Assembly: GCF_003073045.1 (NCBI RefSeq)
Contig: NC_037602.1
Span: forward strand, 9,038,464-9,102,463
DNA length: 64,000 nucleotides
Direction: 5' to 3'
Origin: Pomacea canaliculata
Lineage: Eukaryota; Mollusca; Gastropoda; Architaenioglossa; Ampullariidae
The notes beneath the pieces were generated by a model. That model was not told the DNA's origin. It saw only the letters and a list, made by a program, of their open reading frames with translations, and made no database searches. Numbering within the stretch: the first letter of the stretch is position 1; every line of letters starts with the position of its first letter. The translations under genes were made by a program, and so were the position numbers. Of the stretch, positions 23,588-35,813 are shown piece after piece.

Positions 23588-26500
23588 TTAGAGCTTTGAC
23601 TGTAGAAATGTTGGCAACACTTGAGCAGTCAATGGGCTGTATGTCTGTGCTGAGGAATTATGGTAGTATAGAGGGTCAGTGACTTTTGTTAAATCATAAC
23701 CTTCTTGCACAAGGTTGAATTTTTGTTGTTTGAAGGTGCTTGTCAGCACTGCCTGGCTTAAAACACGCAAGAACAGAGGGCGAGCATAGCTTGCCAGGTC
23801 ATCTTCACATAGCTGATACAGCTGCTTCAGCTGTGCCTCTGTCATTTTATTACCTTCTTTAAGAGTGATTGCAGCCATTCCTGCACGCCCATCATGACCT
23901 GAAAAATGTTCAAAAGTCAATTGACCTATTAGCTTGAAAGTAATGAAAATCACTGCTACAGGAAAAAAAAACATGTAAAAGAAGGAATATCTGACAAACG
24001 AAGAAGACAGCTCTTTTCTTTTTGTAACTGCAGTTGTCTATTGGATTAAATAATAAAACTTACAACTGTTATCAGATCATACCTGGTACTTGAACACCAT
24101 ACACATTAGCATCACTGATGAAAGGAAGTAAAGAAAGAACATTTGCCACCTCAGTTGTTGATACATTTTCCCCTTTCCACCTGCAAATTTAGATATTTAT
24201 GCTAAATACTTAGTTTTCATTTGTTTACTCAACAAATGTGCTCAAATTATTTGGTGCTTTATTCTATGCCTCACCTTATGGATCTCGTAATATCTCTGTG
24301 CACCATATTATGCATATCTAAACACATATCACACAAATACATGCAATTTTTTTAATCCATAAAAAACAGGGGGTTGCGCAAACCCCCAGTAAAAACTGTT
24401 CGGGGTTTTGAGATACCCAGTTAAAATTATTTGGGGATTATTATAGATGAGTCATAAAAAAAGTACATCATATATTCTAATAGTATTGTGATCTTCATCA
24501 CTGTCAAGAAACTGCTTTAATCATGTGACATTCTTTATAAAAACTGTCACATTTGATAGACATTGATCGGCTTTAATATTTTTTGTTACATAATAATATA
24601 AACAATTATATATAACACAAAGATATAAGTGATTAGGCCTCTGACTTATAATTCTTTTACATTTTCCTATCTTTTTGCAAATTACCTTTATGTTAGCTGG
24701 ACCTTTCCTACACAATTTATGCATATTTGTACAGGACAACAAACCCTTAAATGGAAACAATATTTTGTGTGTTTTACGATTTATTGAATTCATGTCATTA
24801 CAGTTGTGTCAAAAACAAATAAGTTATTCCTTTTTCCTGATCCATATTATGTCTTACCTGAATGTGTCCCCGATTCTGTCATGAAAATACAAGAAGTAAT
24901 CCTTGTCCAAGGAAAACACATCCCCATAGTTAAAATATAAATCACCATCAACAAAAGCATTTCTAACAAGCTTCTTTTCATTGGCTTCTTCGGATGCCTT
25001 GTATACATGTACAGTTTCCTTTGTTTGGCGTATCAAGTCTGGAACTTTGCTCAAAAACAGACCAGGTTCACCTGCCATCATCAAAGATTTGGGGATGGGG
25101 GAGTGGAGAAGACATTAAATTTTTAAAGCAGTCTCAACACATTACTTGACAACTGTTAGTTCTATTAACGTGCTGAACACTGATTGCAAATATTGTTGTG
25201 ATGTGGTTACTCCAAAGGTCCACATTAATTTAGCAGCTGTCAAAACTACACAGTAAATCACCTAGGTCAAGTGACTTTAATTTACCAGGTGTTCACTTTT
25301 ATGGCAAAAATGGTTCTTTAAAAAAGTGAACAGTCAAAGTGAGATAAAGGAAATTGTTACATACTTAAAAATGCCTGCTGACTCGTCAAGCCTAAACATT
25401 TATATCTAGTAAATGAATTATGGCAAACCAGAATGAATTATTTTTTTCTGCTCCCTTTACATACTATAAACTTCTAAGTCATATCTTTGATTCTACAGCC
25501 AAAAACAAAATTGCTAACAAAGTGACCCCTAAAATCTGTTCATGGAATACAATACCATCAAAATAAAAATAAATACTGTTGGTGTTAACTCTCTGAAGAT
25601 TCCATTTTTAAAATAAGCATGCCACAGCAGATGCTGCTTGACAATGCTAAGATTACTGTGCATCTTTGAAGAAAGAAAGACAAATATATGCACCTGTGCA
25701 TGAAGTACAACTACATGTAATGCAGAAATAAATCATACTTTATCTTTCTGTTAAAAGTCTCTCTCTGGAGCAGAACTGCTATTACCTTCAGTTTGTAAGA
25801 TACTGACCCCAGGAATGTGTATGTTCTCTTGAAATCATACCCAGGTAAGCGGAAAAAATACAACAATGGTATATCCTTATGAAGAACAGCTTTAAAAAAA
25901 AAAATCAGTTGCAAATAAAAATCAGTAAAAAAGAAACATTCTCTCCACGAAAAAGGCAGATTTCAAGTACTCACCTATTTTGACTTTGATGCAACGCCCA
26001 TTTTTGTCTCTGAGTGGCTGAGCTGTGGTGTAATCAAACTTGACCAATGCTTTAACATCTGGATCAATTTTGCTCTGAAAAAAAAAAAAATCATAAATGC
26101 AGGAAGTGCTACGTATACCTAAAAGGATCAGCTGCACTCATGAGTGAAACAAGCACTTATATATTTTATCACACCAAATACAGCATGTTATGTCTTCTTT
26201 AATTCACCAGACAACCCGACCATAGAAGAAGGGATCTGGAGGAAGGCTCTGCCAACCACCCTGACTGACACACCATGTAACTAGATAGAACTAGGCTCTA
26301 ACTTGCTGAGCAGTCAAAATTGGGCTGACAAGGTGCAACATGGCAGAATGAGCAGATAGTTTACAGAGGTAGAACGCCCTGAATGTGGAGTCCAAGTGCA
26401 ACCCCACAGAGGTCATGATTATCTGCCAAAGTGACATTCAGCTGAACAGATAGGCTCACCGTAATTGCCAGAATCTCATGCACCCACACTCTGAACCTGC

Positions 26501-29500
26501 AGGAAGTAATTCCTTGAAGTCAGAGTGAGACGTTGCAGTTTGCATATGTGTAGCCTCAAAAATCAAAATAAAGAGACTGGTGAACCCACATGGAATCTTT
26601 TTTTAAAAATAGTAGTCTGAGGGAAGCACTGGGCTTAAGGGGTAAAGCACTCTAGTTATCAGGACTGCTTGGGTCAAGAATTCATTTAGTTAAATAACAG
26701 TTGTAGCCCTTAAAGTCCTATGGTGGGGTCGCCTGGTAAAGTTAAAGAAGAAACACTGTTGTTGTCTTTGGCTGCTTAGGTAAAGAGAGCTGTTCATTTT
26801 GATTGAAGACCTGAATAGCTTGTGAGTCCCCAGCTCCCACTAATAAAATTGATCAGATTAATATCAACTATACATCATTACTCATAATATGGCCGCATTT
26901 CAAGACTAGTGTATGTAATTCAAGGTTTTTTAAGTTATATTATTTTAAGTCATACTACAGTTTTGAAGAAAATGAGCCAGAAATGCAGGCACATTTTGTA
27001 AAACATCCAAATGTTAAGAAAATGTTGTCAACTGACCAATAGTGGAGACAGCCGTCCAATGGCCCCAGGTCTATTGGCAATGTTGATGAGCATTGTCATA
27101 CCTTCTGTTGCACCAAAGAATTCACAGATTAAAGGAATTTTGAATCGCTCCTGCACTGCCTTGAAAATATCCTTGCGAAGACCATTCCCCATCGCTGCCC
27201 TAATATTGTGTACACCATCTAGTTCATGCTGAACAAGAAACACAAACAGTACTTTAACCTGGTTTGCTAGTAGTTGTAAAATTTCTGTAAACTTTGGTGT
27301 AATCCTGCAAATGGGTTTAAATTAGTTAAAAAGTAAAATCAAAGCAAACAATCTACTCAACTGCTGTTGAATATAGCTCTAGAGTATAATGTTAACTAAT
27401 TCCTTATTATATGACTTCAAAAACATGTTAATGATTGTATAATTAAACATAAAAAATGTAATTCAACATTCTAATCAATGGAGCAAATGTAAGAAATGAG
27501 AATGCGATAAACTAAAACACACAAGGTATATCAGTCTTATATATCAGATTAAGAAGATAATCAAATACTAACTGGTGGCTGTGCTAACACGTATCTGAAG
27601 ATCTCTCCAATGTACTGAATAACGGTAGCACCATATTTCCGGCAGTCAGACCAGAAATTTCTAGCAGAGAACTTTCCAACCAAAATCATAGTAGCCCCTG
27701 TGGAGAAAATCTGGCTTTCACTGTTTTATAATTAAACATACATATACAGATCGTAATCAAAATAGCCACATACTAATCAGAGGATGATAACCTAAAAACC
27801 AAATGTTTCTTTGCAGCTGTAAGTCTGTAGGTATAACTTTTCTTTCTTGATTTCTGATAATTATGTTGCATAATCAAATGAGCATGTACAGACAGGAGCA
27901 CATGCATATACAAGGACCTGTTTTTCACACTGACAGAAGCTTAAGCAATTTTTTCCTTATCTTTTGCCCTATCAATATCTGAAACTCAGTGGTCAGAAAC
28001 AAAATATTTAACAAGGATAAAGAATAACAAGCACAAAAATACATAATGACACAAATGTTCATGCTAAGTCATATTCACATTCACATCTTTCTTAATCCTT
28101 CATGTGCACATAGTTAACATACAACCGTACCTCTCTCTATAACACCAAACAGACCGATACCACCACCGGAACTATGGTACAAAGGAAGGCATGTGTACAC
28201 AACATCTTCTGCTGAAAGTTTGACTGCTTGCAATACAAGAGATATTCCAGTTCCCTTGCCTTGACTGATAAATGCTGGCTTTGGAAGACCTGTAAAAACA
28301 AGAATAATTACAAATGATAAATTGGCTCCAAATTTCCTATGATCACAACAATTCTTTCTACATAAATATCTTGGTCGCTGATCATCACTGTTAAACTTAA
28401 GCTCTTTCTAACATTTAATGTTCTCTGAAATCTGTTTGCTGTTACTTTAGGCTTTCTCCTCATCCTCTTGACTCAAAAATGCAAATATTAAGGTTTTATC
28501 CAGGATGAATAAAGGCAGGTTCAGGTGACTGTAAGCATGTTTTTTAGAGTGTATGGGTGCCATTTTTCATTTTACATATCTATGATATTTTTGAAGGAAA
28601 TCAAGAAGTTTAAAAAATGCAGGATAGGACTTCCAAAAATTAAACAAAAAATCTTTTGATTTACTTTAGAATCATTTATTCTCTTTATTTCAAATTTCTG
28701 AAAATCTATCTAGAAGATTATTAAAAAAAACCATTGTTAAAACTGCATGCCCTTCTCATGATGGTACAGAACTGAGAAACAAAAAAAAAAAATCTTGTTT
28801 TATTTTGATACAGGTATTAAAAATTAATCCATTCATTTTCCTTTTATTTTCAAGTCCCCTATTGTAAGATTTATAATTAAGCAATATAATTTCTGTACAG
28901 ATAATGATATATAGGAGAAAGACGATTTACATAATTACAGCAACACTAGTACCAAACATTCCTGATGAATGCAAAAACATTAGTTACCAAAAAAGTGTCA
29001 ATTAAGGAGAAGACCTGATAAAGGTATGATATCTTACATTTTTGTCCTTAAAAACTGTTTCTCATCATTTTAAAGTATTAATGTCCAAATTTTGTTTTCC
29101 ATACTTGAAACAGAGAAGTTTTATCATGCTCCATAAAAAGAACTATGGAAGAAAGTATAAAGACTAGCTTTTTTCCACAAAATCAAACACATATAAACAT
29201 ATTAAAGGTGTCTCTCTGACTGAAAGCTCAGTTTAGTTGTCAACAAATTTTGCTTATCTTGGAATTTTAGTAAAATATGGTGTGGAATTTCAAGTGCTAA
29301 GGATAATCACATAAACAAAAACTCTTGCTATTGTGCATTCTCCTTTATTACTTTCCTGAATAGTCTATACACAATTGGCAATACTTAAAAGTAACAAATT
29401 CTTTAAAAATGTATTTGTAACTTAAGTTTCTGGTTATAAAAATATCTTGCAAAGGACACAGTAAGCTTAGTTTCATTCATCTTTGATAAATCTTCCGCAC

Positions 29501-31399
29501 AAAAATGATAAACAGTATTTCTTGAGAAAAATTAATTAAGAAAGTGTGTATGTTCATTTTTTTTAATACTTCTATATTTTAAAAGATACCTGTTGTTCCT
29601 GATGTATAGATGTAGCAAAGAATTGACTCCATGGTCATGTCTTTTCGCACACTTCGATCAATCCTCACAGGTAAGGACTGTGCCATTAGAGAGTCCAAGC
29701 CATTCATTCCCTGTGGCACATCACTATCTGTACATCCCTGGATGTAAATGGGAAGTCCCTCCAGGTCATCTAAAATATCACTGACAGCATGAAGCAAATC
29801 AAGCCCTAAGAAACAGAAAAGTGTGCAAGTATCAGTCCATACACTGACTGTCAAACAGAGTCATGGGGCTTCAGTTAAAATGCTCACTTGCTCAATGTTA
29901 TTATTTTACTAAATGTAAAGAGTCTTACAAACCCAATCAACCTAGACACAAGAATAGAAAAGAGTTATTGAGATGGAAAAGCAAAAGACAAGAAACAAAC
30001 AAAAGAAATTAAAAAAAAAAAAAAACAAAAAAAAAAAAACAACTTATATATTACAAAACTCTTTACCATGTCCCACAATGATAGCTTTGGGATCACATGC
30101 CAGAATGGAATGTGACAATGGCTTCGTGCGTAAGTTGAAGTTGATAAATGCCACCGAGATCCCCAGTTTCTGCAACCCTGTTTAATGAGAAAATATCTAT
30201 AAACATTCTCTTTGACTGCATTAAATGTACTTACTGCATTTAAATGGCTTTTTCGGCGAAGTCATATTTTTGTGTGGATTACAGCAAAGGGCATACTATT
30301 GTCTAACTTTGCCTGTGGCACATCATCGTCTGGACCAGCTTGTTTGAAAAAACCCTCATTTGCAGAGAGTACAAAGCACCAACTGACTTAACTTTTCAAG
30401 TTGTTTTGATCTAAGTTAACTCCTCAATTTTTATTTTTAGATCCTGAAATAAAAATACAATAGTGATAAAATGAACAAGTTGTTCATAAAAACAACTGTA
30501 TCTTCCTCACAAACTCACCCAAAAATGTCCATATAAAAGCTGGCTCATTGTGGATCATCATGGCCACCGTGTCACCAAAGCCAAGTCCAAGACATCGTAC
30601 TGCATTGGCCACACGGTTGGCCTGGAGCTCCATAAACTCATAAGTATACACAGAGTCCTCAAAAATAAGCATTGCCTTCTTGGGCTGCTTGTCTGCATGG
30701 GTCTCAAACAAGTCAATCAAGAAGCTATTCATGACTTCTTCGCGTATTTTCATCAAATATTTCCCCAGCTGAAACAACAGAAAACTTTCTTATATTTAAA
30801 TGTATTTGTAAATATCTGTGGGAGAGGTTGGTGACAGGTAGGCATAACAAGTATTTGCTTGGCACAGCAAAAGCCTCAGTCATTATTAGACAAAGATTTC
30901 CTACCTGTGAAAAGGTTTATGAATAAAAGGCCCAGACAGGACCTGGCTGGGGCATGTATCATAGTAGCAGCATGTTAGTACCGTTAGCAAACACATTTAC
31001 TTACACTACACAGACAAAATAAAGTCTTGAAATAAAATGCAACACCTTACACCTTGCAAAAACATTTTTAAATCAATAGTTTTTGCTAAATGATTTTGAA
31101 GATGGACCAATCCCTCACAAAATACAATTCCTCAGCTTACAAAAAATGTTTTCCATTAATAAGTCTCAACCTTAGGACATTCTGACAAGTGTGGTTTAGA
31201 AAAGCACATACCTCAACACCCCAATTCTTTTATGGTTCAAACTGAGTTTAAATGTATTACCTGCATTAATTAATGTATTAGTTACCTTCATAAGCTGAAT
31301 ATCATACTTGATCCATGGGAATGTTGTCTGCCAAGCAACTACTCCCAGACCTGCAGCACCTGCAGTTCCTATCAGCACCTTGTCCAGCATTCCTGGCAT
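23588..31399 (-). CDS. SLC27A2-like: Very-long-chain acyl-CoA synthetase / fatty acid transport protein, copy 1
   Basis: Intact gene, 629 codons (SLC27A2 about 620). Coding exons in transcript order: 31399-31286, 30768-30519, 30177-30067, 29805-29590, 28289-28131, 27697-27573, 27228-27037, 26074-25975, 25071-24858, 24180-24083 and 23898-23588 (TAA). The ATG exon begins at 31415, after an untranslated exon ending at 33355. The enzyme ligates CoA to long and very long fatty acids using ATP and drives their uptake, at ER, peroxisome or plasma membrane. Seen: hydrophobic N-terminus (about 7-28); AMP-binding P-loop [12 protein letters not shown] (223-234); [11 protein letters not shown] (263-273); [19 protein letters not shown] (339-345); FFGATEG (362-368); FATP signature [19 protein letters not shown] (487-505); C-terminal [26 protein letters not shown] matches SLC27A2 better than SLC27A1/4. 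Inverted relative to copies 2-4. Confidence 0.93.
24367..24440. repeat. Small palindromic GC block in copy 1 intron
   Basis: A near-perfect hairpin GGGGGTTGCGCAAACCCCC (24369-24387) is followed by CGGGGTTTTGAGATACCCAG, another G/C-run pair. It stands out in the AT-rich intron between coding exons 9 and 10 and resembles a fragment of a foldback element. No second copy was seen. Confidence 0.35.
26199..26770 (+). repeat. GC-richer insertion with tRNA-derived SINE head
   Basis: Lies in the copy 1 intron between coding exons 7 and 8. The part 26622-26770 looks tRNA-like: GGGCTTAAGGGGTAAAGCAC as an A-box region and GGGTCAAGAATTC as a B-box. A body follows (AACAGTTGTAG), part of which recurs near 50800-50840. 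The part before 26575 is GC-richer than the intron but not recognised. Confidence 0.45.
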
Positions 31400-31415
31400 C
31401 TTAGCTCAGGACCTT

Positions 31416-33354
31416 CTGTAATCATCATCAACACCACAGTAACTATACTTTCTGCCAAGCTTATAATCACAATATTAGGGGAAAAGAGAATGAATAAATG
31501 TGCATGATAATGAATACATCTTCTTCAGTTTTTATCATTGGTTCTGTTGTCTGAGCAAGACTTGTCCCAACCTCTGCTGTTAACCCACTATTCTTTCTGA
31601 TGATTGATTTTAAGCGTAGGCAAATCAGAAAGTTTTAATTAAATCAACATCATCAAACTAAAATTATGAAACTGAAATGAAAAGTTAAAAACAAATCGGA
31701 GTGAAATGTAACAACAGAAAAAGAGTGTTCCTCTTAAAGTTCAATTTTGTATTGGCCACAATTGTAAAACCCTGTATTTTCCACAGACATAATAAATGTA
31801 CCTAATGCATAAAGACATACCCAAAAGGTCAATATCTATGAAGAAAGGCTGTAGTTTTCAAAACTCCTTTACCTAATCAGTACAGATGTACTGCAAAAGT
31901 CTGTATAAACTAGGTCACACAAGTCACAATTAATCTGATAGAAATGTTATGAATATAGTTTTTTTTAAATGTTACAAGTCGCTGTTACAGCTTCCCTTTT
32001 AATGGCTTAAAGAGTATAAATAAAAGTTAAGCCTTTCTTTATCAAACAGCTCTCACGTTTTGCGTGCTTTGAAATAATCTGATGTGCTTATATGAACGAA
32101 TTAAATAAATGGCTCAGATGAATAGTAATAGTAAGAAATAAAGCACCTTAAAGCATAAAATATTTATCAATAAAAACTATAATCAAGCCCATCTCTACTA
32201 GGAACATCATCAAGGAGTCAAAGCCACTATACTGGACCAAATATATTGTAACCTATTTTATGTAGTCTTTTTAAAGGCTCACACAGGTCTGACAACACTG
32301 AACTAAGGACCACAGGACCTTTAAAGAACCAGGATACCTGTTATAAGTACTATTCAGGTGTGTTGTCATAATGTGCAGACAAACCTAGGTCACCTATATA
32401 TCATATCAATTTATCTAACCTATGGTCTTCTAGAATGAGATTGCTAGTCCCCAAAACCAGGTTTGAGGTCACCATGACAAATGTATGCACACACTGTATG
32501 ATTATGTTAGAAAAATAATTGTAAATTAAATAAAGTACATTTTTCAGAAGGTTGTTCACAGAAATAAACCTGAATTCTGAAACTTCATTCAGATTTGTTG
32601 TTTACTGATTGCTCCTATCTGCAACCCTATCACCATCTGCAAACAAATTTTATCAGCGGTTGACACACGTAGGCTACACTACTGTATGCCACAAGAATAT
32701 CATGCATTTATTAAATAATTTTTTTAATTGATCTAAACTTTAGAGTTTGCTGACTTGTATGTATTTTCAGTTTAGCTGTTCTTAAGCTGAAACTGTTTGC
32801 AAAACAGGCCTGCCATACACTCAATGCCCATACACTGCAAGCTTTTATACTGGTCCTCCCAAGTTTTTCAAATTCAAAGCTTTTATGTCATAAATGCCAT
32901 TTGCACAAAACGACATGTAGCAGTGCCTGCAGTTGTATGATTTAGTTTTCTTTGCAGGGCTCTCAGTCATTCTTCCCTAAAACAATTATAAGCCACGATG
33001 AATAAGGTCCATAAGGAGTTCTATGAATATGAATAGGAGTTCTATGCCCTGAGAAAAAAGCTGTAAGGTACATATGTACCTTGTAATAATCTAGCCGTCT
33101 CTACACAAAATTTCTTTAGAGTAATATGGAAAAATATACCAGAAAACGGTAATATTGACTGTTATATAAATGGATAAAAGGGTGACAGTAATTAATGCAC
33201 ATGCTTACTCTCAAATTAAAAAAAGGTTTCCTAAATATATGAAAGGCCACGAAAATTTCAGATTCATTTTCGTGCCTATGATACATTTAACAGTTATACT
33301 GTCTACAAGAGGACAGATTAAATGTGTAATGCAACAAAAATGGAGAATATTTAC
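31416..33354 (-). other. First intron of copy 1
   Basis: Separates the untranslated first exon (ending 33355, donor GTAAAT) from the ATG exon (starting 31415). AT-rich, with no repeat or coding sequence that I recognise. Confidence 0.5.
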
Positions 33355-33400
33355 CTCCAGCTGCGGTCCTTGGATCAATTAAGCGATCTTTGAACTTGTG
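33355..33400 (-). promoter_or_regulatory. Untranslated first exon / proximal promoter of copy 1
   Basis: On the - strand this reads AAGTTCAAAGATCGCTT (33397-33381), then GGACCGCAGCTGGAG ending at 33355, followed by a GTAAAT donor. The same string and a donor in the same relative place occur at the heads of copies 2, 3 and 4. The exon's 5' end (transcription start) is not visible. Contains a DR1-like AGTTCA-A-AGATCG motif. Confidence 0.6.
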
Positions 33401-34320
33401 TACGAACACGTACCACCTTTGCTTTTTGTGTCACCGACAGATGGGTCAACAGTACTTACTCAGTTTCTGTAGGTCTGTGGCACTTAACGTACCCTTGCTG
33501 TTTATTTGTTTTTGTTTACATTTTATTACTTTCAGCGTGATGAACATAACAATACACAAGTCTAATCCTTCTTTTATGTGGTCACTATATTTTATGTAGG
33601 CATGTGCACACGATCGTGCAAGAAAAAAAAAAACTTCTCCACTAACTATAACGTAGGGATCGGTTGTGGCCTGCACGAGGCCCATGAGGTCACGCTACCA
33701 CCTACTGAACTAGATTGCGTCGATCGTCTGCTATCGGACTCAAGCTAATGTTTGCTGCGTCTTTTGTTGTGCGGTTATCAGTTGAGACGTTAAAAGCCTT
33801 TCCATCTGATGTTGGATCAATTTTTTTTTATTTAGCACTAAAAGAATATACAACTGGTGATGGCGATGGCGATGGCGATGGCGATAATACTACTGCTCTG
33901 AATTTGGGGAATCTAGATCGAGGTATAGGGTATGCATCCCCCTCCACCTCAACACACAAAAAAAGAAAAAGAAAAAACACCCGAGCATCTTCCTAAACCA
34001 CCACGTGTGCACTGTGAATAGCGTTTTTTTTTTTTGTTTTTTTTTTGTAAACTATGGGACATAAATCAATATTCAAAGACATTGCAGTACTATGAATTAC
34101 CTCCCTTGAACTGCAGTTTATTTTTGTGATCGACATTGGTGCATGATTAAAGAAAATAGTTTATAAGAAGTTAATAGCACGTCAGTAATTAACTGACGGT
34201 GTATGCTATAGGTTAGATTTGCTGCCTCTTTAATCTTCTCCTGCCTATAGTGCCATCAGTACCCAGTTAGTGTTTGTTGCCTACAACTAAAGATGAGATT
34301 GACATAAACGCGAGCTATAT
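33401..34320. promoter_or_regulatory. Head-to-head intergenic region between copies 1 and 2
   Basis: Under 1 kb separates the divergent first exons of copy 1 (- strand) and copy 2 (+ strand), so this is a candidate bidirectional promoter. It holds a GGCGAT minisatellite (33856-33885) and poly-T tracts near 34025-34047. A + strand open frame at 33715-33996 spans the minisatellite and is probably not a gene. Confidence 0.5.
33856..33885 (+). repeat. Hexanucleotide minisatellite (GGYGAT)5
   Basis: Five head-to-tail hexamers, the first GGTGAT and the rest GGCGAT, in the divergent promoter interval between copies 1 and 2. Confidence 0.9.
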
Positions 34321-34321
34321 A

Positions 34322-34401
34322 TAGCAGACGACGCAAGTTCAAAGATCGCTTGAAAACCCCCACCAGCACCCCTCACTCCGCGGGTGCTTGCAAAGTTCCA
34401 G
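34322..34401 (+). promoter_or_regulatory. Untranslated first exon / proximal promoter of copy 2
   Basis: Contains TAGCAGACGACGC, AAGTTCAAAGATCGCTT (from 34335) and CTCACTCCGCGG, and ends TTCCAG at 34401 before a GTAGAG donor. It aligns with the corresponding blocks of copies 3 (44877-44958) and 4 (56029-56102), but lacks about 20 bp after the first GACGC and has extra bases after CCGCGG. Homology continues past the donor to about 34670. Confidence 0.6.
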
Positions 34402-35798
34402 GTAGAGATTGTTACTTTCTTTTACCTTATGTGTTTTTACCTGACTCGTGTGGAAAAATTCACACAGTTTATCATTCGTTATCACAGGATTTTTAATGCG
34501 ATATGTCCGTCGAGGTTGAACTTTGTATAGTTGAGAATCTTTCATCTAGAGTTTATACTGTACATATTACACTGTAATGCATGTGAAGTAATTAGCAAGG
34601 ACATTTCTTTCGTCTTTAAGGATAGTTACTTTTTAGATTTGTTATGTAACAAATTTCTAGTGATACGTGTCTGTAGGGAAACGTACGGCGCAGAACAGCG
34701 ATTATGTACAGCAGTAACCTCCATATCATGCACTCCATTCCTGCACCTCATATGTGGGCCAAGTCCGTGCTTAATTTATGTATGGCCAGATATACTCTGT
34801 ATGAAAAGAGATTGATTTTTTTTTTTTTTAACTTTAGTGCTGCAAGGAAATACATATATAGGTCTACATATATATATATAAGACAGATATTTCAACTATA
34901 GCATTAGCATATACATAATATATATAGGCCTGCATACACCCTATGCATAAAGAGATGGCTAGTTGCTGGAAATCTAGTTCTGTTGGATGGCAGCTGTCAC
35001 ACATATATGCATCTATATATATATATGTGCATAGGAAAGAAAGGTCGTTGCCAGGAGGCCTCATCTGGTTCTGCTGAGCGGCACCTAGCTTGCAAATCTC
35101 ACAAAAATTGCATTATTTTTCTCTTCAAGAAAAAGTTATTTTAAGTTTGGTTATCTTGCTCAATTAATCTGTTGCTGTGAAGCCTGCTATAGCACTTGAG
35201 CATAGGTTTAACATCAGTATTAATTTGAATAAGTTTGGGTGAGCATAACTGACATTCCAGTATTGCCATAGAAACACACTGAAAGAAGCTGAGGTTAGAT
35301 ACCTTGGATCAACTTTCATAAAATACACAGGTCAACAGGAGTACTCCAAACCTTAGCTGCTCATGAACTAGCCATGCTTTGGCATGCGATACATGCCAGA
35401 ATCCTTTAAAGATTAACAAAATTAGCCAAAACATTAACGTGCAAGGTATGCTGAAAAGAAATAGAAAGAAGCATGAACAGCTATAGTTCATCTGTATCAT
35501 CATACATGATGTTGCAGCCTTATTGTGTCTAGCAGAGGACAGACGGGTCGCAGACTATAATGGAGACTCCAGCCAGCTTCTTCCTCCCTCACATTCCCTT
35601 ATGAACACATAACGCAATGGAAAGAAATATTCTAACATTGCTATTATCATACTATCATGCAAATAAGGTTTCTTGGTTTGCCCCTCTTATTGTTTAATAT
35701 CTTGATCTGACCATTTGTTGTTGTGATGGTGTTATAGTGGTTATGGTGGTTGTAGCGATGGTTGATTGAAAATGATTCACATTTGATGATGATTACAG
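34402..35798 (+). other. First intron of copy 2
   Basis: Joins the untranslated exon to the ATG exon (starting 35799, 15 nt of leader AAAGTCAGAGCGAAG). The first 270 bases resemble the same intron of copy 3. AT-dinucleotide tracts lie near 34865 and 35015. No coding sequence seen. Confidence 0.5.
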
Positions 35799-35813
35799 AA
35801 AGTCAGAGCGAAG

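Noticed and set aside
33715-33996. 93-codon frame with a Gly-Asp repeat
   Set aside because: The repeat is just the translation of the GGCGAT minisatellite in the divergent promoter; no other coding signal.
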